Assembly (NCBI GenBank): GCA_036936605.1 | Contig: JAUPFV010000002.1 | Span: forward strand, 322,664,893-322,728,892 | DNA: 64,000 bases | From: Limnanthes douglasii subsp. nivea | Lineage: Eukaryota > Streptophyta > Magnoliopsida > Brassicales > Limnanthaceae | Direction: 5' to 3' | In this document: positions 1 to 10,422 of the stretch, in pieces | Position numbering within the stretch: the first letter of the stretch is position 1 | Layout: every line of letters starts with the position of its first letter | The notes under the pieces: model-generated | Seen by the model: the letters and a program-made list of their open reading frames with translations, nothing else | Databases searched by the model: none | Told to the model about the DNA's origin: nothing | Translations under genes and position numbers: made by a program

Positions 1-1435
1 TTCATTATCAATAGAGAAAGAAAGCTCCATAAATAAAGAAGTTGAAACCTTAGAAATACCTTTGGCGTTATTCTATTTAAATTGCAAACAGAATAAATCA
101 TCACGACCTCATTTTGTGGCCACCTTAGTATCAATAATTTTTATATATCTCATATCTTTAAAATTAGGCTTAGGCATTAACTATAGCATGGATTATATAC
201 TTTTCCCTCTAGAACCAGAGACTCGTTTCAGCGTAGATCATCAAAAATAATAACTCATTTAGATAGAACAAGAGAAATGATGATCATGTTAAATAGGTCT
301 GGTCCAACCACATTTTCAGACAAAGTTACATACTTGGAAGGAACACGTCTATAAAGATATATGGTAAGATTTAAAGCCTCATAAATACTTTTCTCACATA
401 CAAGTTTTAACGAATAAGATTGTGGGGAGCATGAGAATAGTAAAGAGCAGAAGTAGTAGTTTATTGATCGGTAATGGGAGCGAGAGGTATACCACTTTCA
501 TTATCAGTACATAAGTTATTTTTAAAGGTAGGGCAAATATTTATCATACATTACGTTTGGCCACCGAGTGTTTCTCCATTTAATCAATGATATATTATTA
601 TGCTCGTCTTTTCCCTCTTCTTCGAAACTACTAGGACAAGATCCTAGTTTATTTTCTAAGCCATGAACACTCGCAACAATTTCTTTACAAACATCATCAG
701 CCTCAGATTTCACCTTTGTAGCATTTGAAGGAACATAAGATATTTTAATTGAACCCCCAGGCTTTCGGTTTGCTACTGAATTCCATATCAGAAAAATACT
801 TACAGCAAACTTTTCTTCTAGAAGTTTTATCTCCAGAACCTTCTTCCTCGAAATTAACTTCAACAAATACTTCTTCACCATAAAAGGTTTTTTTAGAGTA
901 TCTCCCTTAGGAGGAGAACAAATAATGAAGCCTCCTTGCACAACAATACTCGACTATAACCCACTACTGATAAATTCCTCGGGTACATAATAGAGATGTA
1001 GGAATAAGAAAATTTTGAATCCTCATCCATGATTTGAGTATACTTCATGCGAGTATGGTTTTATCTTTTTCTATAAAAAGACATCTTAACAATATGATCC
1101 AAGAATGATAAAATAAAACATAAATAATCAAACACATAAAAGATAAATTCAAAAAAGAAAGCTTATAGGAAATGAGGGAAATTTACAACTGAAACCCCAA
1201 TATCTGTTGATAGGAGGATTTGTTCTTCCATGCTTGGTCTTCCAATTACTATAAACTAAAATAAATTTATCTTTTCACACTTTTTTATAAGTTTGAAGTT
1301 CATTAAAAAAAGAATTTTATTCCTTCAAGAAATAGGAAAATAGGTTGGTCTTTCAGCCATAAACCTTAACAAGAGTAAGAAATTCATTCGCAGACCAAGA
1401 TCAAAAGCATCTATTGATAACATAATAGCTGGAAG
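1..1435 (-). repeat. S-family repeat, copy S1 (3' part, split by copia A)
   Basis: Read on the minus strand, this stretch matches 29440-30790 on the plus strand almost throughout. Shared landmarks are the ORF around 522-941 and a run near 30-260 with its counterpart at about 30440-30790. The copy is cut by the window start and by the insertion of copia A at 1436; it resumes at 5957-6180. I do not recognise the family. Conserved reading frames in both copies suggest a formerly coding element, but no reverse transcriptase, integrase or transposase motif is visible. Confidence 0.75.
522..941 (-). pseudogene. Unrecognised S-family protein fragment (139 aa)
   Basis: This is the longest open stretch of the S1 copy. 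The predicted peptide starts near MQGGFIICSPPKGD and carries a conserved segment around ADDVCKEI, then a C-terminal HNNISLIKWRNTRWPNV-type block. The paralogue at about 29880-30260 encodes the same order of motifs with substitutions and a few stops, so the frame was once under selection. Upstream sequence in the same direction remains partly readable, so the ORF is a fragment of a larger protein. No known domain, signal peptide or membrane segment is evident. A transposon-borne gag-like or accessory protein is possible; function is unknown. Confidence 0.5.
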
Positions 1436-1698
1436 TGTTGCGATATTAATCTGAACGTGTCTGCAACGTGACCAGAACATGTAGTAGTAGTTGCATTTTA
1501 TTAGGAGTAGTGGCTAATTATTAGCGTCTGTTTGGCTCTATGTAGTTATTCAGTTTTCTTATAAATTCATGTAGTTCATTCCTAGAAAATTAGTTTGTAC
1601 TCTTCTTTCAGCAGTTGTAATACAAAAAACGAGTTTAACTCATTTCTGTTTCTCTATTAATTATCTACATACATTCATACACTTATAAATTTCCAACA
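1436..1698 (+). repeat. 5' LTR of copia A
   Basis: This 263 bp direct repeat is matched at 5694-5956 with the same length and no indels. It starts TGTTGCGATATT and ends AAATTTCCAACA. The primer-binding site begins four bases after its end. An LTR carries the promoter and polyadenylation signals; TATA-like AT-rich sequence lies around 1555-1565, but the start site cannot be placed. Confidence 0.95.
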
Positions 1699-1701
1699 CT
1701 C

Positions 1702-1713
1702 TGGTATCAGAGC
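1702..1713 (+). other. Primer-binding site (tRNA-iMet), copia A
   Basis: TGGTATCAGAGC is the classical complement of the 3' end of plant initiator methionine tRNA. It lies three bases after the 5' LTR, where minus-strand DNA synthesis would be primed. Confidence 0.95.
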
Positions 1714-1723
1714 TACATCTTAC

Positions 1724-2563
1724 TTGCGAATTCCCAAATATATGCCCAAGAAAGTATCAATGGAGATAAACAAAAGCAAAGAGAATTCTGTGGGCCTGAG
1801 CTATCTGATGCTTACCAAGATAAACTACACCGCGTGGTCTCTGAAGATGAAAGTATTCATGCAAGCACATGGCATATGGGAGGCAATCGAACCTAAGGAT
1901 CCTAAGGCATGTGTCGAAGACTGAACTGATATGCTAGCACTAGCCGACATCTTCCAAGGGGTCCCTGAAGATACGTTGCTAACCCTCGCAGAGAAGAAAA
2001 CAGCCAAAGAAGCATGGGAGGCAATCAAAACTTTGTGTTTGGGTGCAGACAAAGTAAAGCAGGCGAGGGCTAGACATTGAAAGGAGAATTTGGTCACTAA
2101 TATCCGAGCTTTGGGAGAGAAGGTGGAAGAGGCATACGTGGTGAAGAAGGTGCTTAGAGAAGTCCCACCAAAGTTCCTACAGATTGCATCGGCTATTGAG
2201 GAATTCAGAAATCTAGAAGAAATGTTCGTTGAGGAGGTAATTGGTTCTCTCAAGGCACATGACAAGAGGCTTCATGGATAATCTGAAGTCAACGAAGGGA
2301 AGCTTTTGCTAACAGAGGAAGAATTGAGAAAGAGGGAACAAACCGAAGGACATCTCTTACTCACTCGAGAAGAGTGGTTGAAGAAAACAGGAAAGGATGG
2401 GACTAGGAACAATAGTGACAATCGAGGCAGAGAACCGGGTCGACGGGGACGCGATAGAAGCAAGCCGAGGTGCTTTAGCTGTAATGGCATTGGACATTAC
2501 ATGGCGGAATGTCGCAAACCTCGTAGAGAGAGGGAATCAAAATCTAAGGTAAACCTGAATTAG
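1724..2563 (+). pseudogene. Degenerate gag of copia A with zinc knuckle
   Basis: The frame opens with ATG at 1724 but meets TGA at 1922 and further stops near 2078, 2279 and 2561. The readable parts are the copia gag region (a segment around NYTAWSLKMKVFMQAHG, then LVTNIRALGE and VEEVIGSLKAH) and a CX2CX4HX4C zinc knuckle at 2471-2512 (CFSCNGIGHYMAEC), which would bind RNA. Compared with the related element C, about 70-80 nt are missing around 2080-2090, which also shifts the frame. Gag would form the virus-like particle; this copy cannot make an intact one. Confidence 0.85.
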
Positions 2564-2587
2564 ATTAACGATGATGAACCTACACTC

Positions 2588-4120
2588 TTGATGGCTGGGT
2601 GTGGAGAGAAATATAAGGGACTAATCTGTGGTCAAGAATGTGAAATGGATGTTTGGTATTTGGACAACGGGGCCAGTAACCATATGACTGGGCACCGCTC
2701 CAAGTTTAAATATCTAGACGAAACAGTGACAGGAAAAGTAAAGTTTGGAGATGGGTCTACCGTAAACATTGAAGGGAAGGGCTCAATGGTTTTCAAATGC
2801 AAAAACGGTGAAGAGCGAGTCCTCAAAGGTGTGTATTGTATTCCCACACTTTGTAATACTATTATAAGTTTAGGTCAACTATCAGAGGATGGCAACAAGG
2901 TTATTATGAGTGGTGAGCACCTGTGGGTATATGAGAAAAGTGGTAAGCTGTTAATGAAGGTTAAGAAATCCACGAATCAATTATACAAAGTAATCATTGA
3001 AGGAGGGAAGGCAGAATGTCTACTGATAAAAACAGAAGAGACAACATTGCTGTGGCATTCAACGCTCGGGCATGTAAACTTTCAGGCAATGCAACTCATG
3101 TCCAAGGATGATATGGTTTTTGGTTTACCAGTATTATGTCAGCCAAAAGGAGTCAGCGAAGGGTGCTTACTTTCAAAACAAACTCGAAAGCCATTTTCGG
3201 CAAAGTCTGATTTTACTGCGAAACAAGCACTTGAACTGATACACGGAGACCTTTATGGACCTATCTCACCTCACACTCCAGCTGGTAACAGTTACTTCTT
3301 GATCTTAGTTGATGACTTTAGTAGAATGATGTGGGTTTTCATGCTCAGGGATAAACACGAAGCTTTGAGCGCTTTCAAAAAATTTAAGGCTTTGGTCGAG
3401 AAAAAGCCTGGACAGGGGATACAAGTTTTCAGAACAGACCGGGGAGGAGAATTTTTATCCAAGGCGTTCACATCATACTGTGAAACAACAGGCATTATGA
3501 GACACTACACAACCCCGTATTCGCCACAACAAAACGACGTTGTTGAGCAGCGAAACAGAACTATGGTTGTCATGGTAAAAAGCCTATTAAAGGAGAGGAA
3601 CATGCTATCAAATCTCTGGGGGGAAGCAGTCAGGCATTCGATCTATGTGTTGAACAGGGTACCTACTCGATCTCTAACTAAAAGGACTCCATACGAAGCA
3701 TGGATAGGTAAGAAACCTCACCTTGAGTATCTAAGGATATTTGGCTGTTTAGCTCACATGAAATTGGCTGGAGTAAATATTAAAAAGCTGGACGATCGTA
3801 GCAAGGTTGTTATTCATCTCGGAAAAGAACTAAGAACTAAGGGATATCGCTTGTTTGATCCAAGCACAGGTACTATACATGTGAGCAGAGATGTGATTTT
3901 TGAGGAAGAAAGGAGTTGGCCCTGGGATAAAACTGAGGCAAAAGATGCGTATGTGAGCTCTAACGCATACATGAACACTCCTTTAACTGCAGTTGGAGTT
4001 CAGACAAATACACAAGAGAACATTTATGTGGAAGGAAATGTAGTCTCTCCTAGTTCAACCATGTCAGATACAAACAGAGATCACGAAGATGGAGGTTACT
4101 CAGAGATATCTACGCTGTAA
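2588..4120 (+). pseudogene. Protease-integrase part of copia A pol (510 aa open)
   Basis: This is a long open frame with the copia aspartic protease motif DNGAS (residues 26-30). A GAG-pre-integrase zinc domain follows, with His158 and His163 and Cys194; the position expected to be the first Cys of the pair reads Ser191 (VSEGC, against VCTGC in element C). The integrase core has Asp222, Asp285 and Glu321, an exact D-x35-E spacing. The integrase catalytic triad is therefore intact but its zinc site is damaged. The frame ends at 4118 because of a single-base frameshift; pol continues in another frame. The ATG used is internal, as copia pol is normally part of one polyprotein. Confidence 0.9.
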
Positions 4121-4121
4121 C

Positions 4122-5346
4122 GAAAGAAGTGGAAGCTACAGATGAGCTATTGATGGCAGACATTGATGAACCTGTTACATATGATCAAGCAGTGAAAGAA
4201 ACATCTTAGAGGGTGGCAATGAAGAATGAAATCGAGGCTATAGAGAGGAACCACACGTGGGAGTTAACAGAGTTACCTGCAGGCCACAAACCAATTGATC
4301 TAAAGTGGATCTTTAAATTAAAAACCGATACAGAAGGAAAGGTGGTCAAACACAAGGCTAGACTCGTGGCGAAAGGCTGTATTTAGAGATATGGAGTAGA
4401 TTATGAAGAGGTGTTTGCCCCGGTTACAAGGATGGAAACAAAGCGACTTTTACTGGCTCTTGCAGCAAAAAATGAATGGGAAGTAGATCATCTTGATGTA
4501 AACTCGGCTTTTTTAAACGGGGAATTGCAGGAGAATGTTTACGTAATGCAACCAAAAGGTTACGAGAAGAAATGGGAGGAATACAAGGTCTACAAACTCA
4601 TAAAGGCTCTATATGGTTTACGCGAGGCGCCAAGGGCTTGGTACACTCGTTTGAATCAGTGTCTCACCAAGCTTGGCTTCATAAAATGCCCGTTTGAACA
4701 CACTGTCTATATCAGACAAGAAGAAGGTGAAACATTTATTATCGGCGTGTATGTTGACGACATTTTTGTCATAGGCTCAAACATTTCAAGTATCAACACG
4801 TTTAAGGAACAAATGAACAAAGAGTTCGAGATGAGCAATCTTGGTAAGTTGACCTACTATATTGGAATCGAAGTTGAGAAGGGAAGTGGTTATATTGAGC
4901 TTACGCAGACTGCGTACGTTAAGAAGATACTCGAAAAGGCTGGTATGGGTGACTGTAATCCAGCGAATTATCCGATGGAGCCTAAGATACAACTGCACAA
5001 ATATGAAAACGGGAAGCTGGTGAATCCAACTCAGTTGAAGAGTTTAGTAGGGGGGTTACGATATCTGGTGCACACTCGACCATATATTGCGTATTCGGTT
5101 GGTGTAGTTAGTAGATTTATGGAGAAGCCTACTGTGTTACATTTTAATGCAGTTAAGCGAATTGTACGGTATATGAAAGGAACATTAAGCTACGGACTGG
5201 TGTACACAAGGAGTCGTGGGGATTATTTGTTGTCTGGGTTCTCAGACAGTGACCTTGCAGGAAATATTGACGATAGGAAAAGCACTGGAGGCATGGCTTT
5301 CTATTTAAACGAAAGCCTGATCACTTGGGTTTCACAAAAACAATGA
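4122..5346 (+). pseudogene. Reverse transcriptase of copia A
   Basis: After the frameshift the coding frame runs through two amber stops (about 4207 and 4384) and is then open from 4387 to 5346. Recognisable blocks are the RT start (KARLVAKG), the first catalytic Asp in HLDVNSAFLNG, ALYGLREAPRAWY and the catalytic YVDD at about 4750-4761. It continues into the connection region (GGLRYLVHTRP) and the start of RNase H (SDSDLAG). The stops replace Trp and Gln codons by single transitions. The polymerase core residues are intact, but the polyprotein cannot be read through. Confidence 0.9.
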
Positions 5347-5684
5347 TGTGTAGCGCTGCCACCGCCGCGACTTGTCAAGGTATTTGGTTACAGAAGGTGC
5401 TAAGTCATATATCAAAAGTGAAAGCAGGTCCTGTCATTTTTTACATCGACAATAGGTCTGCAATTGACTTGACGAAGAACCCAGTATTTCACGGGAGGAG
5501 TAAACACATGGATGTGCGTTATCACTTTATTCGTGAGTGTGTTGAAAATGGAACAATTGTCATCAAGCATGTGAGTACTAGTGAGCAGTGTGCAGATGTT
5601 CTAACAAAGGCACTGCACACAACTAAGTTTGAAGAAATGAGGAGTTTGCTTGGCGTCAAATATCTCCAGGCACGTTCAGATTAA
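5325..5684 (+). pseudogene. RNase H C-terminal part of copia A
   Basis: The frame resumes after a TGA in place of an Arg codon at about 5344 and a deletion of roughly 30 nt. By comparison with element C (48345-48375), the lost piece contains the conserved SSCEAEFMA block that supplies the catalytic Glu. The rest of RNase H is readable: YIDNRSA with its Asp, the NPVFHGRSKH segment and the final ADVLTKAL motif. RNase H would remove the RNA template during reverse transcription; this copy must be inactive. Confidence 0.85.
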
Positions 5685-5693
5685 AGGGGAGTA
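5683..5693 (+). other. Polypurine tract, copia A
   Basis: AAAGGGGAGTA lies immediately before the 3' LTR and would prime plus-strand synthesis. Confidence 0.85.
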
Positions 5694-5956
5694 TGTTGAG
5701 ATATTAATCTGAACGTGTCTGCAACATGACCAGAACATGTAGTAGTAGTTGCATTTTATTAGGAGTAGTGGCTAATTATTAGCGCCTGTTTGGCTCTAAG
5801 TAGTTATTCAATTTTCTTATATATTCATGTAATTCATTCGTAGAAAATCAGTTTTTTCTATTCTTTCAGCAGTTGTAATACAAAAAACGAGTTTAACTCA
5901 TTTCTGTTTCTCTGTTAATTATCTGCATACATTCATACACTTATAAATTTCCAACA
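5694..5956 (+). repeat. 3' LTR of copia A
   Basis: 263 bp, same ends as the 5' LTR. The two LTRs differ at about 14 positions by eye with no indels, mostly transitions. This gives a minimum age of a few million years under usual plant rates. Confidence 0.95.
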
Positions 5957-6180
5957 GGAAACAAAGGACTTTAGGAATTAGGAACAAGTTGTCTTGGACA
6001 AATATTTATAATTTGAAAAACTTTGTCTAGGGCTGGAGCGAGAGCCGTGATTTAAAAAAAATAACCTCATAGTCATGAGCGTGCAAAGGATTTTTTATAT
6101 TTACAAGAACTCTAAAATTGACATCATATGGAGTCCCCAATCGGTGAGATATTTTATACGTTAATCATTTTTAAAATAAC
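5957..6180 (-). repeat. S-family repeat S1, 5' part
   Basis: Matches 29185-29443 in reverse complement, including the shared motifs CCCCAATCGGTGAGAT and AATAACCTCAT. It is the continuation of 1-1435 beyond copia A. The match ends near 6180, which together with about 29185 marks the 5' limit of the S element. From 6181 to about 6500 I see no gene; the sequence is AT-rich and unassigned. Confidence 0.7.
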
Positions 6181-6499
6181 TATATGAATGCTCCACGATG
6201 CTCTTCATCTACATCTCGTCCAAAGATTCATGTTCTACTTTTGGTTCATTTCTGCGACTATAAACATCACCTCTGATATAACCTTCAAACGTCGAGAGAT
6301 TCATACCTTCAAGAGTGGAAGGAATGAGAACAATGTGGAATATAACAACTTTAACTAATTTCTCCTTCTTCACCATAATTGTCTTTTTCTTCTTCTATAT
6401 AGTTATTTGATAAATTAGGCGCTTAAGCTTACAAACTTCTTCTTAGTCAGAATATTCAACCATGAAAAATCCATTGTTATGATTATATTGACTATCTCA

Positions 6500-6825
6500 T
6501 GCAATAAAAATTACTTCTTGCTAAAAATATTTACCACCATAGAACTGTGGCAAGAATCACAAACCGAAGATTCAAACTTTGGATGATTAAAAAACCATAG
6601 ATGTTCCCATGGAATGTTCATCCCTCACCTAAATCTTTACCAATGACTAGGAGGGCTACTCAAATAATTTAAAAAACAAGTAACAACAGAAAAAAAATAT
6701 AAACACCTTCGACGTTCCAAAATTACAAAAGTTAAAAATAAAATGGTAGAGTTTTTTCGTCATCATTCACCAATGTCTAGGGGGGGTTGTTGGAGTACCT
6801 TCAGAAGAAGATCGCTCGAAGAACA
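6500..6825 (+). repeat. Repeat P, copy P1 (left part), with polypurine tract and LTR-like start
   Basis: Matches 50915-51235 with many substitutions. A G-rich purine run (6779-6786) is followed at 6788 by TGTTGGAGTACC, which looks like a polypurine tract plus the start of an LTR. The copy is interrupted by copia B at 6826 and resumes at 10423. No coding region is visible. Confidence 0.6.
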
Positions 6826-6993
6826 TGTTGGCATAATTAATATAATCTTGTATCTTATTTATATGTATGCAATTACATTTTACTAGTTTCCGTTATAATT
6901 TATGTGCAGTTGTAACTGCCTCCGTAAATTCCATGTTTCTGTTATGTGTATGTAATTTGATCAGAATTTCTTCTCTTAAATTTATTTTCTTCA
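6826..6993 (+). repeat. 5' LTR of copia B
   Basis: 168 bp, starting TGTTGG and ending TTTTCTTCA. It lacks about 26 bp present in the 3' LTR (around 10370-10400), a deletion in this copy. Confidence 0.9.
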
Positions 6994-6995
6994 TT

Positions 6996-7007
6996 TGGTA
7001 TCAGAGA
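6996..7007 (+). other. Primer-binding site (tRNA-iMet), copia B
   Basis: TGGTATCAGAGA begins three bases after the 5' LTR and fits plant initiator methionine tRNA. Confidence 0.9.
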
Positions 7008-7035
7008 CAATGTCGAAAACGATAGTTATGCCAGT

Positions 7036-7887
7036 GTGGAGAGAAGCGGTGGTAGCGCTGAATCACATAAGGAAGGAAATCTATCACTTAAATATATAAT
7101 TCTCACTGACACAAACTATCAAGGATGGGCATTAAAGATGAAGATATGCATGAGGGCTCATGGACTTTGGGAAGCTGTGTTGTCCGACAAACCATTTGAT
7201 CTCCGTCAAGATCAAATCGCGTATGGAATTCTCTCTCAAGGATTGACTGAAGGCCAATTGATAGAATTATGTGACATCAAGACAACACGAGAAGCGTGAG
7301 AGTCTCTTCGCAAAATGAATGAAGGAGCAGATGAGGTCAAAGAGGTGGGAGCGCAAGTATTCAGAAGGAAATTTGAAGGTATGAAAATGAAAATGAATGA
7401 AACAATAGTGGAGTATGGAAGAAAAATGGCAACATTGGTTAACCAAATGAAGCCCTTGGTATTGTGATTAAGCAAGACTATGTGAACAAGAAATTGTTAA
7501 GATCAGACTCGTCAAAGTTTACCCAAATTGCAGTGTCCATTGAACAATTTGGAGATGCCAAAAACAAGTATTTTGAAGATGTTATTGGGGGCACTAAGAG
7601 ACCAAGAAGAACGTCTTAAAGCTGATGAAGAAGAAAAACATGATGAAAAAGTGTTGTTAACAAAAGCATAATGGGATTCACGATTCAACTCGAAATATTT
7701 TGGAGGGACCCGAGGTTGCGGTCGATGAAGAGGTAGAGGTGGCTTTGGCTATGGGAGAGGAAGCTTTTCCTATGGAATATCCAAATCTGTTGATGGAGAA
7801 GGACATATCCAGAGAAATTTGAACTTTGATATCACAAAGGTAGAATGTTCTACTTGTCATAATTTTGGGCATTATGCTAGAGATTGC
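7036..7887 (+). pseudogene. Degenerate gag of copia B with zinc knuckle
   Basis: The first 87 codons are open (motif LTDTNYQGWALKMKICMRAHG) and end at a TGA that replaces Trp in the family. Downstream pieces in shifted frames include the KLLRSDSSKFTQIA segment, a glycine/arginine-rich stretch and a CX2CX4HX4C knuckle at 7846-7887 (CSTCHNFGHYARDC). The same order appears in element D at 48990-49445. The gag is clearly dead. Confidence 0.85.
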
Positions 7888-8049
7888 AAACCAAACAAAG
7901 AGGAAACAATGAATCTAATAGAAGAAGTAGAAGATAAAGAATATATTGCTAGTCATGGAGACCAATTGTGTTTTTTCCAAAGAGAAAAAATTGATGCTGG
8001 CCAGATAAATCTGAAAAAATGGCAACAAAAGGGAGTGTTGATGAATCAA

Positions 8050-9000
8050 TATGGTACTACGACAGAGACGCTTCAAATCGTATGACCGGGGACCAAAACC
8101 TATTGAGAGACTAAGATAAATCAACGAGTGGTACTATAAAGTTTGATGATGGCTCTATGATCGAACTTCTGAAGCAAAACCGAGCAACACTTGCACATGA
8201 AGAAAGTCTATTATGTATGAGGATTAAAATCTAATATCATTAGTTTAGGACAAGTAGATGAGTCAGGAGGAAACGTTTTTGTTGAAGGTTGATTTCTAAG
8301 TGTTTTTTATGCAGATTACAATCTGGTGGCCAAAATACCTCGAGCAGAAAATAGACTCTATGCAATGAAATTGAGTCAACAAATTTCACAATGTCTCCTA
8401 TCTAGCGAATCTGCACTTTCAAGCCTTGCAAAAAAATGGACGAGATAAATTAGCCCATGGATTACCTGAGTTTTAACAAGATGGTCAGAATTATGATGTA
8501 TGTGTGCTTGGGAAACAACACAGAGGAAGCTTTCCAACACAAAGTCTCTATCGAGCAAGTTCGTTGTTAGATCTAATCCATGCAGATATTTGTGGTCCTA
8601 TTTCACCAATTACCAAAGGAGGGAACAAGTATTTTATTTTGTTTGTTGATGATTTTAGCAGTTACATGTGAAGATGAAGCACTTGCTGGATTTAAGAAGT
8701 TCAAACAGAAGTCGATACGCAATTAGGAAAGAAAATAAAAATGTTACGGTCAGACAGAGGCAGAGAATTTCAGTCTCAGGAGTTTAAATTATTTTTTGAG
8801 CTTCATGGAATTCAAAGGCAAATGACAGCACCATATTCACCGCAATAAAATGGTGTGGTGGAAAGAAGAAAATTAAACCATTGTCGGGATGATGAGATGT
8901 TTTCTGAATGATAAACAAATACCGTATGAATTTTGAGCAGAAGCCACATTTACAGCAACCTATCTTCTAAATTGTTGTCCCACAAGAGCTATAAGTGGAT
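8050..9000 (+). pseudogene. Protease and integrase remnants of copia B
   Basis: Protease is represented by WYYDRDASNRMTG, where the family has DTCASNHMTG, so the active-site triad DTG/DTC is damaged but Asp remains. Integrase pieces follow: KSNIISLGQVDES, LLDLIHADICGPISP, the second catalytic Asp region changed to RSDRG, then APYSPQ and VVERR interrupted by stops. A frameshift and a missing segment lie near 8665. The integrase tail stops abruptly at PTRAISG (about 9000), where the large deletion begins. Confidence 0.85.
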
Positions 9001-9005
9001 GTGAA

Positions 9006-10205
9006 ATCAGGGTTCTTGAATGGGGAACTAAAGGAATTGGTTTATGTTAAGCAACCACCAGGTTTTGCTGATAAAGGAAGAGAAGATGAAGTTCTGAGCT
9101 TGAAGAAATCAATATATGGTTTGAAACAGCCTCCAAGAGCTTAGAATGAAAAACTAGACTTTTGTTTACAGAATTTGGGTTATGAGAAATGTAGTCTCGA
9201 ACATGTAGTTTACAAATAAAAAAATGGAGTTGATATGCAGTATGTTGGTGTTTATGTGGATGATTTAGTAATAACTTACTAAAACTTGACGAACCTGAGA
9301 AGTTTCAAAGCAAATATGAAAGACATGTTTGACATGATAGATTTTGGTTTATTAAGTTTTTATGTGGGAATGGAGGTTAAACAGAGGTATGGTCATATAA
9401 CTTTGAGCCAAATGAGTTATGCAGAAAGGATTTTGGAGAAAATGGGAATGATGAGTTGTAAACCATGTCGTGTACCATTGGATTCAAGGGTAAAGCTAAG
9501 CAAGACTGATGGAAATCCATCCATTAATGCAACAATGTATCGTAGTATCATTAGGAGTTTGAGGTACTTAGTCCATACTAGACCTGATATATCATTTTCT
9601 GTTGGCGTGGCTAGCCGTTTCATGGAAAAACCCTCTGTAAAACATATAAGTGCTATCAAACAAAATCTTCGATATGTAAAGGGCACACTCAATTTCGGTT
9701 TGAAGTATGTTAAAAGAGAACAACAACATCCAGAGTTGATTGGGTATGCTGATAGTGATCTTGCTGGCAACATTGATGATTGGAAAAGTACATTTGGGGT
9801 TGTTTTTTTCTGTACAGTGATCCGATTAGCTGGACTTCACAAAAACAGAAGGTTGTAGGACCATCTTCATGTGAAGCTGAATATGTTGCTGGTTCTACAG
9901 GAGCTTGCCAAGCAATGTAGCTCAAGAGGTTGCTGCAAGAGTTATGCGAAATTAAAGTTGAAAAAGTTAGTTTGTGAGTTGATAACAAGTCTGCAATTGC
10001 TTTAGCAAAGAACCAAGTCTTCCGTGGAAAAAGTAAACACATAGATATCAAGATTCATTTTTTACGTGATTTCTTGAAACAAGGAATCCTTGATATTGCG
10101 CATGTCAACATAGAAGAATAAATTGTAGATTTGTTTGCCAAACCATTGTCGCGTGACAAATTCGAGTTCTTAAGAGATGCAACTGGTGTTCAACTAGAAG
10201 CTTGA
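9006..10205 (+). pseudogene. Reverse transcriptase and RNase H remnants of copia B
   Basis: Readable blocks are FLNGELKELVYVKQPPGF, SIYGLKQPPRA, GVYVDDLVIT with an intact YVDD at about 9255, an open stretch 9286-9858 (190 aa) through LRYLVHTRPDIS and SDLAGNIDD, then RNase H in another frame (CEAEYVAGSTGACQ, VDNKSAIALAKN, VDLFAKPLS). The N-terminal part of RT is missing because of the deletion at 9000. Several stops (a TAG in place of Trp after PRA, and one in DNK-proximal sequence) are single transitions. Not functional. Confidence 0.88.
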
Positions 10206-10228
10206 GTTACGAGATTAAGAGGGAGAAA

Positions 10229-10422
10229 TGTTGGCATAATTAATATAATCTCGTATCTTATTTATATGTATGTAGTTGTATTTTATTAGTTTTTGTTATA
10301 ACTTATGTGCAGTTGTAACTGGCTCCGTAAATTCCGCGTTTCCGTTATGTATATGTAATTTGATCAACTTGAATGGATTGAGAATTTCAGGAAAACAAAT
10401 TCTCTTAAATTTATTTTCTGCA
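10229..10422 (+). repeat. 3' LTR of copia B
   Basis: 194 bp, starting TGTTGG and ending TTTTCTGCA, preceded by the purine tract. About 14 of the first 137 aligned bases differ from the 5' LTR, nearly all transitions. Confidence 0.9.

Larger units (their letters stand above)
1436..5956 (+). mobile_element. Ty1/copia LTR retrotransposon A (full length, defective)
   Basis: The element is 4521 bp with two 263 bp LTRs beginning TGTTG and ending CAACA. A tRNA-iMet primer site follows the left LTR and a polypurine tract precedes the right one. The flanks are GGAAG and GGAAA, a 5 bp target duplication with one mismatch. Domain order is gag, protease, integrase, reverse transcriptase, RNase H, as in copia. 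Internal stops, a frameshift at about 4100, a gag deletion and an RNase H deletion make it non-autonomous. The LTRs differ at about 14 of 263 sites by eye (about 95% identity). It inserted into repeat S1. Confidence 0.95.
6826..10422 (+). mobile_element. Ty1/copia LTR retrotransposon B (defective)
   Basis: The element has a 168 bp 5' LTR and a 194 bp 3' LTR, both starting TGTTGGCATAATTAATATAATC. A tRNA-iMet primer site follows the first and a purine tract (AAGAGGGAGAAA) precedes the second. The 5 bp flanks are GAACA and AAACA (one mismatch). Gag, protease, integrase, reverse transcriptase and RNase H are all recognisable in order. The coding region is full of stops and has lost about 0.84 kb between integrase and reverse transcriptase near 9000. 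The LTRs are about 90% identical in the alignable part, so B is older than A. Elements D and E belong to the same family. Confidence 0.93.

Noticed and set aside
1825..2265. 146-codon minus-strand ORF
   Set aside because: It lies antisense to the gag of copia A, which shows clear family motifs; the minus frame shows none.
9417..9773. 118-codon and 113-codon minus-strand ORFs over 9417-10051
   Set aside because: Antisense shadows of the reverse transcriptase and RNase H of copia B.
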